NCBI GenBank assembly: GCA_026416815.1
Contig: JAOAEJ010000091.1
Span: 1-42,043 of the forward strand
Direction: 5' to 3'
Source of the DNA: Clostridia bacterium
GTDB lineage: Bacteria; Bacillota; Clostridia; Acetivibrionales; DSM-2933
Length of the DNA: 42,043 nucleotides
Part shown: piece after piece, positions 1-10,443 of the stretch
Layout: every line of letters begins with the position of its first letter
Numbering within the stretch: position 1 is the stretch's first letter
The notes under the pieces: generated by a model
What the model was told of the DNA's origin: nothing
The model's input: the letters and a program-made list of their open reading frames with translations, nothing else
Database searches by the model: none
Position numbers and translations under genes: made by a program

Positions 1-1
1 A

Positions 2-2077
<2,076 letters not shown>

Positions 2078-2088
2078 TAATATATGGC

Positions 2089-2137
2089 AAAGACTGCTAA
2101 CCGGGAACAATATGCCCGATAGTAGTCTTTGTTTTTT
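2089..2137 (+). terminator. intrinsic terminator of ligA
   Basis: AAAGACTGCTA (2089-2099) pairs with TAGTAGTCTTT (2120-2130) with one G-U pair. An inner CGGG/CCCG helix sits in the loop, and GTTTTTTA follows. It lies between the convergent ligA and M28 peptidase genes. Confidence 0.85.
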
Positions 2138-2158
2138 ATCTAACACTTTACTTATATG

Positions 2159-3163
2159 TCATTCAAAATTTAAATTGCCATGGGTGATAATAAAATCAAA
2201 AAGTGCTTTACTCACATTATCAAGAAATTCATAGTCCAGTTTATCAGCGGTATCGCCTATAGAGTGGTATTCCGACGAAGGCTTTTGTCCGATAGTTATA
2301 GAGCTGATACTTTCCTGATTGAAGGATAGGTGGTCGCTTATATAACTATCCCAAAGTATATTACAGCTAAAGTTTTTTGCACGTAAGTATCGGTAAACAT
2401 CATAACACAAGCTATTGCTGATTAAAGGGTCTCCTAGTATTATCAGGTTTTTATTTTGTTTTAATCCCATATACTCCAGGTTGATATTGTAAATATTTTC
2501 ATATGTACCATTGATTTCTTTAACAAAGGCTTTACTGCCTTGTAAGCCGTATTCTTCTGAGTTGAAAGCACATATTAATATATCGTACTCTGTAGGATTC
2601 TTTAGTGAGTGAGCACTGAGTTTTTTTGCTAAATCCAATAATACTGCCAGCCCCGAGCAGTTATCTAAAGCACCGGGGTACAGAGTATCTTCCTGAAATC
2701 CTATGTGATCAAAATGAGCTGACAGTACCAGAGCCTTATTGCTAGACTTACCCTGTATTTTTCCTACAACGTTGGAAGCTGCTATTATTTCATCACTCAA
2801 GTTTAGTTTTTGTCTTATACTTTCAGGGATAACTTCGTTGTACTCCATAAAATAGCTATTTCCATTGCAGGCTTGAAGGGGTATTTCATTAAAAATAGAT
2901 GAAAGGAGAAGAGCAGCTTTTTTATTTCCCTCAGAGCATACAAGCCTTCCAGTGAACTCAGCAGATGAAAATTTTTCTACTACATCCCTTATATCAAAAT
3001 TTTTTATATCAAAGTTTTTTAAACTATCTATATCTATATAATTGGTATGAGTAGAGCTAGAGGGGCTAGGTCGTAATTTGGTATCAATGTTTTCTGCCTT
3101 GGAATACAGAGAAATGTAAAGGGTTAGACTTAAAAGAATAGCTGCCATGATTTTTTTAAGCAT
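2159..3163 (-). CDS. exported M28-family zinc aminopeptidase
   Basis: Predicted zinc metallopeptidase of family M28, acting outside the cytoplasmic membrane. From the start at 3163 it is 334 aa. An N-terminal hydrophobic segment (KKIMAAILLSLTLYISLYS) acts as a signal peptide or anchor, and no lipobox cysteine is seen. Metal and catalytic motifs are in order: AHFDH, GALDNCSG, NSEEYGLQGS (paired Glu) and EYHSIGDT (last His). The fourth ligand position reads INLEYMG, with Glu where many members have Asp; this may be conservative. The start is set by AAAGGTG five nt before the ATG; the reading frame also opens at an upstream TTG at 3181. Substrate unknown. It is monocistronic, convergent with ligA and downstream of glnS on the same strand. 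Confidence 0.85.
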   Translation of the reverse strand: MLKKIMAAILLSLTLYISLYSKAENIDTKLRPSPSSSTHTNYIDIDSLKNFDIKNFDIRDVVEKFSSAEFTGRLVCSEGNKKAALLLSSIFNEIPLQACNGNSYFMEYNEVIPESIRQKLNLSDEIIAASNVVGKIQGKSSNKALVLSAHFDHIGFQEDTLYPGALDNCSGLAVLLDLAKKLSAHSLKNPTEYDILICAFNSEEYGLQGSKAFVKEINGTYENIYNINLEYMGLKQNKNLIILGDPLISNSLCYDVYRYLRAKNFSCNILWDSYISDHLSFNQESISSITIGQKPSSEYHSIGDTADKLDYEFLDNVSKALFDFIITHGNLNFE

Positions 3164-3240
3164 GTTTTCACCTTTAATCAAACTATAAAACTAATATCCA
3201 ATATCTATTCCTATACTACTTATAGCAAATATATTCGCAT

Positions 3241-3276
3241 AAAAAACAGGCGACATTACCTTGAGACAATGTCACC
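3241..3276 (-). terminator. intrinsic terminator of glnS
   Basis: Read on the minus strand, AGGTGACATT pairs with AATGTCGCCT (one G-U pair) around a short loop, followed by GTTTTTTATG. It separates glnS from the M28 peptidase gene. Confidence 0.85.
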
Positions 3277-3301
3277 TGCATATACATAAGCTATAATTTA
3301 A

Positions 3302-5032
3302 CTATTCTTTCGCTGCAACTTTTGACCACGAATCCTTTAATGCTACAATCCGGTTAAATACCAGATTCTCCGGTGATGAATCAACCGAATCCATACAGAA
3401 ATACCCCTGCCTGAGGAACTGGAAGCGGCTACTGGAGGCTGCAGTTTTGAGACTAGGCTCAACCTTGCAGGTAGTCAGCTTAACCAGAGAGTTTGGATTT
3501 AAATAATCCTTATAGGTCTTTCCTTCACTCTCATCATCAGGGTCATCAACACTAAAGAGCTGTTCATATAAGCGTACTTCAGCGTCAAGAGCATGATCTG
3601 CCGATACCCAGTGAAGAGTACCTTTGATTTTACGTCCGTCAGGAGCAGTGCCACCTTTGGAGGCAGGGTCATAGGTGCAGTGAAGCTCCACTATATCTCC
3701 ATTTTCGTTCTTTACTACGTTCTCACACTTAATGATATAAGCATTTTTAAGCCTTACCTCACGATCGGGAGCCAGACGGAAGAACTTCTTAGGTGGTTCT
3801 TCCATGAAGTCATCCTGCTCTATATAAACTACTCGGGAAAAAGGAACCTTACGGGTGCCGCCCTGCGGGTCTTCGGGATTATTCTCAACATCAAACTCTT
3901 CAACCTGACCTTCAGGATAATTTGTTATAACAACCTTTAAAGGATTCAAAACCGCCATAACCCTGGTAGCACGTTTGTTCAAATCCTCCCTTATACAATG
4001 CTCCAAAAGTCCGATATCGACCGTACTATCCACCTTTGCCACACCAATACGGCTACAGAAATCACGGATTGACTCAGGCGTATATCCACGTCTTCTAAGC
4101 CCGGAAATAGTTGGCATACGAGGGTCATTCCATCCGTTAACATACCCTTCCTTAACCAGCGTCAGAAGCTTACGTTTACTCATAACCGTATAATTAAGGT
4201 TTAGCCTTGCAAACTCAATCTGCTGAGGACGATTGTCCAATTCAAGCGTCTCCAAAAACCAGTTGTAAAGCGGACGGTGAGCCTCAAACTCAAGAGTACA
4301 TATAGAGTGAGTTATATTTTCCAAATAATCCGAGAGTGGATGAGCAAAGTCATACATAGGATAAATGCACCACTTATCACCGGACCTATGGTGGTGAGCC
4401 CTGAGTATACGGTACATAACCGGATCACGCATATTAAGATTCGGCGAAGCCATATCAATCTTTGCACGCAAAACCCTTGACCCGTCAGCAAACTCTCCAG
4501 CCCTCATACGCCCAAACAAATCAAGGTTTTCCTCTACGGAACGATTCCGATAAGGGCTTTCCTTACCCGGCTGCGTAAGAGTACCGCGATACTCCCTGAT
4601 CTGATCCGCAGTAAGGTCACACACATAAGCCTTACCATTCTTAATAAACTCCACAGCAAAATCATAAATCTTCTCAAAATAATCGGAAGCGTAAAACATA
4701 CGATCTTCCCAATCAAACCCAAGCCAGCGAACATCCTCCTGAATGGAATCCACGTATTCAGTATCTTCCTTACTTGGATTGGTATCGTCAAAACGTAAAT
4801 TGCAAAGCCCTCTATTCTGAGCAGCAAGTCCGAAATTCAGGCATATGGACTTAGCGTGCCCGATATGCAAATATCCGTTAGGCTCAGGCGGAAAACGGGT
4901 ATGAACACGCCCACCATACTTATTATCCTCAAGGTCTTTATCTATAAAATCCTGAATAAAATTAGAATAAAGCTTAGCTTCGCCAGCCTCTTCCCTTATC
5001 TCTTCAGCAACACTCTTAATTTCCTCAGCCAT
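3302..5032 (-). CDS. glnS: glutaminyl-tRNA synthetase GlnRS
   Basis: Attaches glutamine to tRNA(Gln). The protein is 576 aa, about the usual bacterial GlnRS length. The class I HIGH motif is in [14 protein letters not shown] (residues ~48-61), and the KMSKS equivalent is VMSKRK. The linker [10 protein letters not shown] and the [21 protein letters not shown] segment are GlnRS-type rather than GluRS-type. The C-terminal half is the two-barrel anticodon-binding region (e.g. [25 protein letters not shown] split across that domain). The ATG at 5032 has AAAAGGAGGAAGTAGA in front. It lies downstream of gltX, separated by 359 bp of palindromic non-coding DNA. A direct GlnRS alongside gatCAB in the same window is notable. 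Confidence 0.97.
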   Translation of the reverse strand: MAEEIKSVAEEIREEAGEAKLYSNFIQDFIDKDLEDNKYGGRVHTRFPPEPNGYLHIGHAKSICLNFGLAAQNRGLCNLRFDDTNPSKEDTEYVDSIQEDVRWLGFDWEDRMFYASDYFEKIYDFAVEFIKNGKAYVCDLTADQIREYRGTLTQPGKESPYRNRSVEENLDLFGRMRAGEFADGSRVLRAKIDMASPNLNMRDPVMYRILRAHHHRSGDKWCIYPMYDFAHPLSDYLENITHSICTLEFEAHRPLYNWFLETLELDNRPQQIEFARLNLNYTVMSKRKLLTLVKEGYVNGWNDPRMPTISGLRRRGYTPESIRDFCSRIGVAKVDSTVDIGLLEHCIREDLNKRATRVMAVLNPLKVVITNYPEGQVEEFDVENNPEDPQGGTRKVPFSRVVYIEQDDFMEEPPKKFFRLAPDREVRLKNAYIIKCENVVKNENGDIVELHCTYDPASKGGTAPDGRKIKGTLHWVSADHALDAEVRLYEQLFSVDDPDDESEGKTYKDYLNPNSLVKLTTCKVEPSLKTAASSSRFQFLRQGYFCMDSVDSSPENLVFNRIVALKDSWSKVAAKE

Positions 5033-5049
5033 TCTACTTCCTCCTTTTA

Positions 5050-5345
5050 AAACTAATTCCCTGAACCTTTCCGCAGGAAAGGGAAGGAAACACCGTATAA
5101 GATAACACTAATACCCTAAAGCGAATATATTACGAAGTAATATAGAGCCTTATTCTCCAAAGCCAACCCGCGAAGCCCCTTAAGATTCAAGGGAAAAACG
5201 CATAGGACGTGCGTTTTAGGCTTCATGGGGCAGGACGCCCCTTGAAGCCGGTCCTCCTAGGATAAGCGAGTGGAAGGGAGCGTCCGAGAGGGAAACCCAG
5301 CAAGATGGGTTTCCCTCTCGGGAACCGCTTTAGACGACAACAAAG
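5050..5345. repeat. GC-rich, highly palindromic intergenic block between gltX and glnS
   Basis: The 359 bp between the two synthetase genes carry no convincing ORF but at least five strong inverted repeats. CCTTTCC/GGAAAGG lies at 5066-5082 and ATATTAC/GTAATAT at 5127-5143. AAAACGCA/TGCGTTTT lies at 5195-5217 with loop TAGGACG. GGCTTCATGGGGC/GCCCCTTGAAGCC lies at 5219-5249 with loop AGGAC and one mismatch. A perfect 16-bp stem CCGAGAGGGAAACCCA/TGGGTTTCCCTCTCGG lies at 5284-5321 with loop GCAAGA. GAAGCC at 5172-5177 can also pair with GGCTTC at 5219-5224, so two folds compete. The block is visibly more GC-rich than its surroundings. It is either a dispersed palindromic repeat or a structured RNA in the gltX 3' end/glnS leader; I do not recognise the family. 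Confidence 0.7.
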
Positions 5346-5391
5346 CCACTCTAAAACCCATCCCTAACAAACGCTAAATCTCCACAAATCA

Positions 5392-6846
5392 CTATACCGA
5401 CAACTTCTCAATCCCAACCTTAACCCTGCGAATCGCCTCATCCTTCCCAAGTATATCCGCAAGCTCCATAGCTCCACCAGGACTAACAGCCTTACCGCTA
5501 AGAGCCGTACGTATAGGCCACAGCATCTGACTATTCTTAATCCCCAGCTTCACAACCAAATCCATAACCACATCATGAATTACCTGCTCATTCCAATCAG
5601 ATATACCCTCAAGCACCGGCAAAGCCGCTTTAAGACTCTCCAGCGAATTCTCCTCAGTAGTCTTCATTTTCTTATGAACATACAACTCTTTACCATACTC
5701 AGGCAAACTATCAATAAAATCTACATTCCCCGGAATGGAGGTCAAAACCTCAGTCCTAGGCTGCAATATTTTGCTAACCTTTTTAAGGTCAATATTCTCA
5801 TTGTTAATTGCCCCTTCATAGTATGGCTTTGCAATCTCATGGAATTCATCAAGGGACATTTTCCTTATATATTCCGCATTAAACCAATTTAATTTATTAA
5901 TATCAAATATAGCAGGAGACTTGCTGATACCTTCTATCTTAAACGCCTGCTTAAGCTCATCCATAGTGAAAATTTCCTGGTTAGTTCCAGGGCTCCACCC
6001 TAATAAAACCACATAATTCACAATAGCATCAATGAGATAACCCATGGACACCAAATCCTCAAACGATGGGTCACCGGACCTTTTACTCAGTTTTTGCCCC
6101 GAAGACTTGAGTATCAACGGTACATGCACATAAGTAGGAATGTCCCAACCGAAAGCCTCGTACAGCAGGTTGTACTTTGGTGCCGAAGAAAGATATTCAT
6201 TGCCCCTTACAACGTGGGTAATCTCCATAAGATGGTCATCTACTACATTAGCAAAGTTGTAAGTAGGGAGCCCATCGGATTTTAATAATATCTGATCATC
6301 CAGTGAGCTGTTTTCAACAGTAATGGTACCGTATACTGCGTCATCAAAGCTGGTCGTGCCGGTATCGGGCATTTTCTGTCTCACAACAAAAGGCTCATTG
6401 TTAGCAAGCTTTTGGTCGATCTCTTCCTTACTAAGCTTTGCACAGCAGCGGTCGTATTTGAACACGCCTCCTGCTGCTTCCTGTTCTTCTTTAAGCTTAG
6501 CAAGCCTTTCTTTAGTACAGAAGCAATAGTATGCTCCGCCAAGCTCAACGAGCTTTTTAGCATACTCCATATAGAGGGGTTTTCTTTCACTCTGGATATA
6601 CGGACCGTAGTTTCCACCGATATCCGGACCCTCATCATGTTCTAATCCTGCCATTTTCAAAGTTTTATAAATTACATCTACTGCATCCTCTACATATCTT
6701 TCCTGATCTGTATCCTCGATTCTTAAAATAAACTTACCGTTTTCCGCTTTGGCTATCAAGTATTCGTAAAGTGCCGTTCTTAAGTTTCCGATATGCATGT
6801 AACCTGTAGGGCTGGGTGCATATCTGGTTCTGATTTCCTTTGCCAT
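5392..6846 (-). CDS. gltX: glutamyl-tRNA synthetase GluRS
   Basis: Attaches glutamate to tRNA(Glu), and to tRNA(Gln) if non-discriminating. The protein is 484 aa from the ATG at 6846, which has AAAGGAG upstream; the open frame further upstream runs into the T-box terminator and is not coding. HIGH motif: [18 protein letters not shown] (residues 6-23). KMSKS equivalent: [10 protein letters not shown]. The [11 protein letters not shown] and [19 protein letters not shown] segments are typical of bacterial GluRS. The C-terminal region is the helical anticodon-binding domain. Whether it also charges tRNA(Gln) cannot be read from sequence by eye. It is transcribed from its own promoter through a T-box leader. 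Confidence 0.97.
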   Translation of the reverse strand: MAKEIRTRYAPSPTGYMHIGNLRTALYEYLIAKAENGKFILRIEDTDQERYVEDAVDVIYKTLKMAGLEHDEGPDIGGNYGPYIQSERKPLYMEYAKKLVELGGAYYCFCTKERLAKLKEEQEAAGGVFKYDRCCAKLSKEEIDQKLANNEPFVVRQKMPDTGTTSFDDAVYGTITVENSSLDDQILLKSDGLPTYNFANVVDDHLMEITHVVRGNEYLSSAPKYNLLYEAFGWDIPTYVHVPLILKSSGQKLSKRSGDPSFEDLVSMGYLIDAIVNYVVLLGWSPGTNQEIFTMDELKQAFKIEGISKSPAIFDINKLNWFNAEYIRKMSLDEFHEIAKPYYEGAINNENIDLKKVSKILQPRTEVLTSIPGNVDFIDSLPEYGKELYVHKKMKTTEENSLESLKAALPVLEGISDWNEQVIHDVVMDLVVKLGIKNSQMLWPIRTALSGKAVSPGGAMELADILGKDEAIRRVKVGIEKLSV

Positions 6847-6915
6847 TACGCTGATTCTCCTTTCTATGTAAAAAGTATTTTTATTAACAAAGCAATAGGT
6901 AGCGGTAGCGGGGTT

Positions 6916-7183
6916 AAAAATATAAAAACCCTTCATCCTAATAACTAGGACGAAAGGTTTGATCTTCCGCGGTACCACCTAAATTGGCTCATGCCCACTT
7001 TGACTGCAAATTTTTACAGTTTTCCTTTTAACGGTGGAATCTCCGTCAAACTTACTCCATCTTTCAGTCCGATGCTCCAAAGCTTGTTTCAGCAAATTAC
7101 CATACCGAATTTCCACCGACATCGGCTCTCTAAGATGGCCCCTTTACCTACTCTTCTCCTTCATCGCATATACTTTATCAATT
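6916..7183 (-). promoter_or_regulatory. T-box leader of gltX, probable Glu specifier
   Basis: A minus-strand leader that senses uncharged tRNA. The conserved T-box reads AGGTGGTACCGCGG (6980 down to 6967). Its terminator follows: AAACCTTTCGTCCTA pairs with TAGGATGAAGGGTTT (6960 to 6926), ending in a U-rich run (6928-6916). Stem I is visible upstream: CCATCTT and CCGATG on one arm pair with CATCGG and AAGATGG on the other, flanking AGAGAG opposite ACTGA. The codon GAA at 7065-7063, in the 3' side of that internal loop and followed by A, fits a glutamate specifier. The specifier placement is inferred; the T-box and terminator are directly visible. Confidence 0.93.
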
Positions 7184-7189
7184 TTCTCA

Positions 7190-7219
7190 ATTATATTACT
7201 TTTAAAGAATATCTGTCAA
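7190..7219 (-). promoter_or_regulatory. sigma-A promoter of gltX
   Basis: On the minus strand, TTGACA (7219-7214) and TATAAT (7195-7190) are separated by 18 bp. Both hexamers match consensus. The predicted start is near 7183, just before the T-box stem I. Confidence 0.85.
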
Positions 7220-7306
7220 GGTGGTTATAACTGCCTTTAAATATAAAGCATAATAAGGTTGTACTAACTGAATTTATTTGTATTTTACCGGGTAAATATA
7301 ATAATG

Positions 7307-7430
7307 TATATAAATTGCAAAAAGGAATCTACAACGATGTTCTTACTAAATCTTTTTTGCAATTTGTTACCTTAAGTTATATTGCGATAATCAAAAATTT
7401 CCTTGTAATATCATTATCGCAATTTATATA
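7307..7430 (+). mobile_element. 124-bp MITE-like element, family A, copy 1
   Basis: Terminal inverted repeats TATATAAATTGC and GCAATTTATATA bound a non-coding 124-bp unit. It folds as two tandem hairpins: AAATTGCAAAAA with TTTTTTGCAATTT, and TTGCGATAAT with ATTATCGCAA. A second copy of the same length lies at 38396-38519 and differs at about 9 positions. The outermost TA at each end would fit a TA target duplication, as in Tc1/mariner- or IS630-mobilised MITEs; this is inferred. It sits in the gap between the divergent gltX and DUF2157 genes. Confidence 0.8.
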
Positions 7431-7434
7431 GTGT

Positions 7435-7440
7435 TATAAT
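7435..7440 (+). promoter_or_regulatory. -10 hexamer for the DUF2157 gene
   Basis: TATAAT lies 4 nt outside the right end of the MITE-like element and 60 nt before the DUF2157 start. No good -35 is seen at 16-18 bp; that window falls inside the element's right hairpin (CATTAT). The promoter may therefore depend on the inserted sequence. Confidence 0.45.
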
Positions 7441-7500
7441 ATCAGGACATAGGCAGAATATTAGTTGGAAAATGTGATTAATATAAGGGTGGTGATTAAT

Positions 7501-8895
7501 ATGGGGTATGAAGGAAGTAGCCGTGAGGGTGTTTCCAGACAGTGGATAAGTTGGCTGCATAGCGAAATAGACTTATGGAAGCAGGAAGGAATAATATCTG
7601 AAGAGCAGAGCTCTGATATTTTGAAGAGATATGCCCAGCCAGAGGTAAACATAAGGGCTGAGGATAGAAAGAGCTCAAAATTTATTGCAATGATTTCAAT
7701 ACTTGGTTCAATATTGCTAGGGGTAGGAGTTATACTGTTCTTCGCTCATAATTGGAAGTTTATAAGTATACCAGTAAAGTTAGGCATAATATTCGGGCTA
7801 ATTACCGCTACCTATATGGTCGGCTATTGGATGGCTTTTGAGAAAAAGATTTATACCGGAGCCGGTAAGGCACTTATTTTCCTCGGAGTTTTATTTTTTG
7901 GAGCGGGTATATGGCTTATAGCGCAAATATTCAACATTAACGCTCATTACCCTAATGGTATGCTTTATTGGTCGCTGGGGGGATTGCTGGTAGCATACAT
8001 AACCCGTCTGAAGCCCATTATAGCATTGACTATTGCGCTGCTTACAATATGGACAGTGATGGAGCAAAGCGGATTTTATAATGTAAATTATCTTTATCTG
8101 ATACTAATGCTTGTAACGGTAATCCCTTTGGTTTATAAGGAAAAATCGAGGTTGGGTGCTGTACTGGCAGTAATATCGTTTTCAATATGGCTTTCGGCAG
8201 CAAACATAAGCTGGCAGACAATAGGCCTTTTAAGGCCTTCACCTTCCTATATAGCAGGTAGTTTGTTGGTATTTTTTATTTTCCTGTATGCCTTTTCAAA
8301 GGTCCAGCGAAGCCTGTTTAATGCTCCGGGAATGGAGAGCCCACTAAAAGTCGTAGCCCTATTCGGGATTTTTATAATGCTTTATGCTATGACCTTCAGA
8401 GGGATGGAAGATTTGGTCCGTAAGGCTTCAAGTATTTCATATCTTCCGATGGATTCAATAATTATTTATGTTACTTTAATTATAAGCCTGTTAGGTTTGA
8501 TAGGTTATAACTACTTCAAAGCTACCCCTGGACGGAATGCCAGGTATGAAGAAATAGGGTTACTACTGATGGTATTGGTTAGTCTGGCTTATATGGTTGT
8601 ACCTGTAAGGGACGAAAGTGTGCTTGCAGGCATATACCCCTATACATTAGCTATTAATATTCTATTTCTGGGAATGGTGGTTTTTGTTCTAGCATTAGGT
8701 TTTCGGGAAAGAAAGCCGGTTTTTATAAATATGGCCCTTATATTTTTCCTGATAGATGTAGTTACCAGGTATTTTGATTATCTATGGAAGCTTCTTGATA
8801 GGTCTATTTTCTTTATGGCTGGAGGACTTGCTCTCCTTGTCGGAGGCATAATACTTGAAAAAAGAAGGAGAAAAATAATAAGTGAATTGAGGTGA
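7501..8895 (+). CDS. DUF2157 multi-pass membrane protein
   Basis: Predicted integral membrane protein of 464 aa, function unknown. The N-terminal ~60 residues are soluble and match the DUF2157 head (SRQWISWLHSEIDLWKQEGIISEEQ split over the segment, ending in ILKRYAQPEV). About twelve hydrophobic spans follow, starting at FIAMISILGSILLGVGVILF, and the C-terminus is the basic tail EKRRRKIISEL. The ATG at 7501 is chosen for the GGTGG upstream and because the residues before it are not domain-like; a TTG at 7465 is also in frame. The gene for a GDYXXLXY protein follows after 4 nt, a partnership seen repeatedly in bacteria, so the two probably form one membrane complex. Confidence 0.85.
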   Translation: MGYEGSSREGVSRQWISWLHSEIDLWKQEGIISEEQSSDILKRYAQPEVNIRAEDRKSSKFIAMISILGSILLGVGVILFFAHNWKFISIPVKLGIIFGLITATYMVGYWMAFEKKIYTGAGKALIFLGVLFFGAGIWLIAQIFNINAHYPNGMLYWSLGGLLVAYITRLKPIIALTIALLTIWTVMEQSGFYNVNYLYLILMLVTVIPLVYKEKSRLGAVLAVISFSIWLSAANISWQTIGLLRPSPSYIAGSLLVFFIFLYAFSKVQRSLFNAPGMESPLKVVALFGIFIMLYAMTFRGMEDLVRKASSISYLPMDSIIIYVTLIISLLGLIGYNYFKATPGRNARYEEIGLLLMVLVSLAYMVVPVRDESVLAGIYPYTLAINILFLGMVVFVLALGFRERKPVFINMALIFFLIDVVTRYFDYLWKLLDRSIFFMAGGLALLVGGIILEKRRRKIISELR

Positions 8896-8899
8896 ATGT

Positions 8900-9517
8900 A
8901 TGAAGGGCAGATTAGGATTTAGGACCAAGTTTATAATAATAGTAATAATACAACTGCTTTTTCTTGCAGCTTTGGCAGGAAGTAAGCTTTTTACGCTTCA
9001 TACAGGAGAAGTTATACTGCTAAAAACCTCTCCAATAGACCCGAGGAGCCTTTTTAGCGGGGACTATGTTATGCTCAACTACGACATATCCAGAATAAAT
9101 CTGAAAACTGTATATACCGATCTGGACACAGAAAAACTGCAAAAGGATTTTAACGCAGGAAGGCATATACTTGTCAACAGACAACTGCAAAAGGCTTATG
9201 TAAAACTTGTGAAGAAGGATGGAGCAAAGTTCTGGCAGCCGGTTTCGGTTACAAGTTTAAGGCCTGAAGTTAAAAAAGGGGAAGTTGTTATTGAAGGACG
9301 TGAAGGAATCTACGATAGCTGGGGAGACAAACCAATAGTGAGGTTTAAATACGGTATAGAGTCGTATTACGTGCCTGAAGGAACAGGTTTGGATATTGAA
9401 CGAAGAGCAAGTAATGCAAATATAGAGTCCTATGTTGAAGTTGCAGTGGATAGATTTGGGAATATCGGTATTGTAGCTATATTTGAGGACGGTAAAAAGG
9501 TAAGTGGCACATTTTAA
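8900..9517 (+). CDS. GDYXXLXY-domain membrane-anchored protein
   Basis: A 205-aa protein with one N-terminal membrane segment (FIIIVIIQLLFLAALAGSKL, residues ~11-30) and an outward-facing domain. The family signature is complete: SPIDPRSLFSGDYVMLNYDI, containing GDYVMLNY. The function is not established. The start ATG lies 4 nt after the DUF2157 stop and has TTGAGGTGA overlapping it, so translation is probably coupled. A strong terminator about 95 nt downstream closes the operon. Confidence 0.85.
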   Translation: MKGRLGFRTKFIIIVIIQLLFLAALAGSKLFTLHTGEVILLKTSPIDPRSLFSGDYVMLNYDISRINLKTVYTDLDTEKLQKDFNAGRHILVNRQLQKAYVKLVKKDGAKFWQPVSVTSLRPEVKKGEVVIEGREGIYDSWGDKPIVRFKYGIESYYVPEGTGLDIERRASNANIESYVEVAVDRFGNIGIVAIFEDGKKVSGTF

Positions 9518-9609
9518 TGTATTCTAGAAAGATGCCAGTTATATATTCGAAACTCGCCAGTTTGGATATTAGTGTGGCAATTTGGGTGATTTTACATAAA
9601 TATTTGATG

Positions 9610-9660
9610 AAAAGTGGGTGATTATAGCTATGCAAGTAGTGTAATCATATCCCACTTTTT
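9610..9660 (+). terminator. intrinsic terminator of the DUF2157/GDYXXLXY operon
   Basis: AAAAGTGGG and TGATTA pair with TAATCA and CCCACTTTTT across a short loop. The stem ends in a T-run. Confidence 0.85.
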
Positions 9661-9964
9661 CTTGACATAAGGCATATTGTGTGTTAAATTACTAAATACA
9701 GGTAACGTTGGAAATATAACAGTAAATTATTTCCTTTTTAGATTAGATAGATTCCCATATTTGTGGTTAATCCGATTATATAATAAATATAAGTTTAACT
9801 GAATTGTAAACCATAACGCAGCAATATAACATCATATTCATTTTTCACACTAGAAACAGACTTCACATTTGTTTTTCATTTCATTTATAATTTCAGGAGT
9901 ATAGCTATTTCTAATTGATTTAAGTTAACTATAAAACTGAATATTTTATACTTAATGCCCTGTT

Positions 9965-10108
9965 ATAACCCTAGTAGCGCATTCGTGTGCATAGGTTATG
10001 GATAAAAATACTATAATGCACAATCGATAATAAAAGCTGAAGCTATCAAAGGTGATACACAGAAGCTTTTAAGGCACATACTAAAGCCCAATCTTTATTT
10101 GCATTATA
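9965..10108 (+). ncRNA. candidate structured RNA in the gap before the PocR kinase
   Basis: Two adjacent folds in otherwise unstructured AT-rich sequence. The first is a TTCG-capped hairpin (9965-9999). The second is a domain closed by a perfect 9-bp helix (10012-10020 with 10100-10108) that contains an 8-bp inner hairpin. The shape resembles a leader RNA or riboswitch aptamer, but I do not recognise a known class and see no terminator or ribosome-site switch nearby. Treat it as a candidate only. Confidence 0.3.
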
Positions 10109-10443
10109 AGGGTTAGCCAAATAGGGCATAGGCAGCTATACTTATTTTGACAACACGGAACAGGACCCGACTTTTCCACAGGTTACTAATACTATTTCTA
10201 ATTAATATCCTTCCGGGCATATTTTGTTCTATGAAGAGAACTTAATGATGGAAGATTACTATGAAAAATAGTCTGTCTAGTCATTGTAGGAGATTATAGT
10301 TAGTTTACTGTAAAAGTGATTATATGCAGCTAGGCAAGCCTTACATACTATAGTTCATTGCCTAACTGGAAGTTACTAAGTATACATTAAACTATCTATA
10401 CACCTGACCAATTTTTTAGGTATGAAAGGGGTGGTTAGGAAGA

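Larger units (their letters stand above)
9518..10443. other. 926-bp gene-free region with several stem-loops
   Basis: No ORF with a ribosome site was found here on either strand. It starts with the terminator at 9610-9660. Further structure: a hairpin at 9965-9999 (ATAACC/GGTTAT outer pairs, GCGCA/TGTGC inner stem, TTCG loop). A 9-bp helix TATAATGCA (10012-10020) / TGCATTATA (10100-10108) encloses a second hairpin TAAAAGCT/AGCTTTTA (10031-10071). A stem CAGCTAGGCAA/TTGCCTAACTG (10327-10368, one mismatch) lies just before the kinase. The rest is AT-rich with nothing recognised. It could be a long regulatory leader, a small RNA locus or decayed sequence. Confidence 0.55.

Noticed and set aside
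5050..5345. Group II intron or IS200/IS605 remnant
   Set aside because: No domain V-like sequence, no transposase fragment and no clear boundaries; hairpins alone do not support either.
6847..6978. N-terminal extension of gltX to 6978
   Set aside because: The extra codons run through the T-box terminator and antiterminator; the ATG at 6846 has a proper AAAGGAG site and begins the GluRS fold.
6991..7240. Plus-strand ORFs of 68-79 aa opposite the T-box
   Set aside because: They are the complement of the RNA leader and have no ribosome site.
9518..10443. Short ORFs in the long gap, e.g. the 8-codon frame at 10244
   Set aside because: Too short, no convincing ribosome site and no similarity to any peptide I know.
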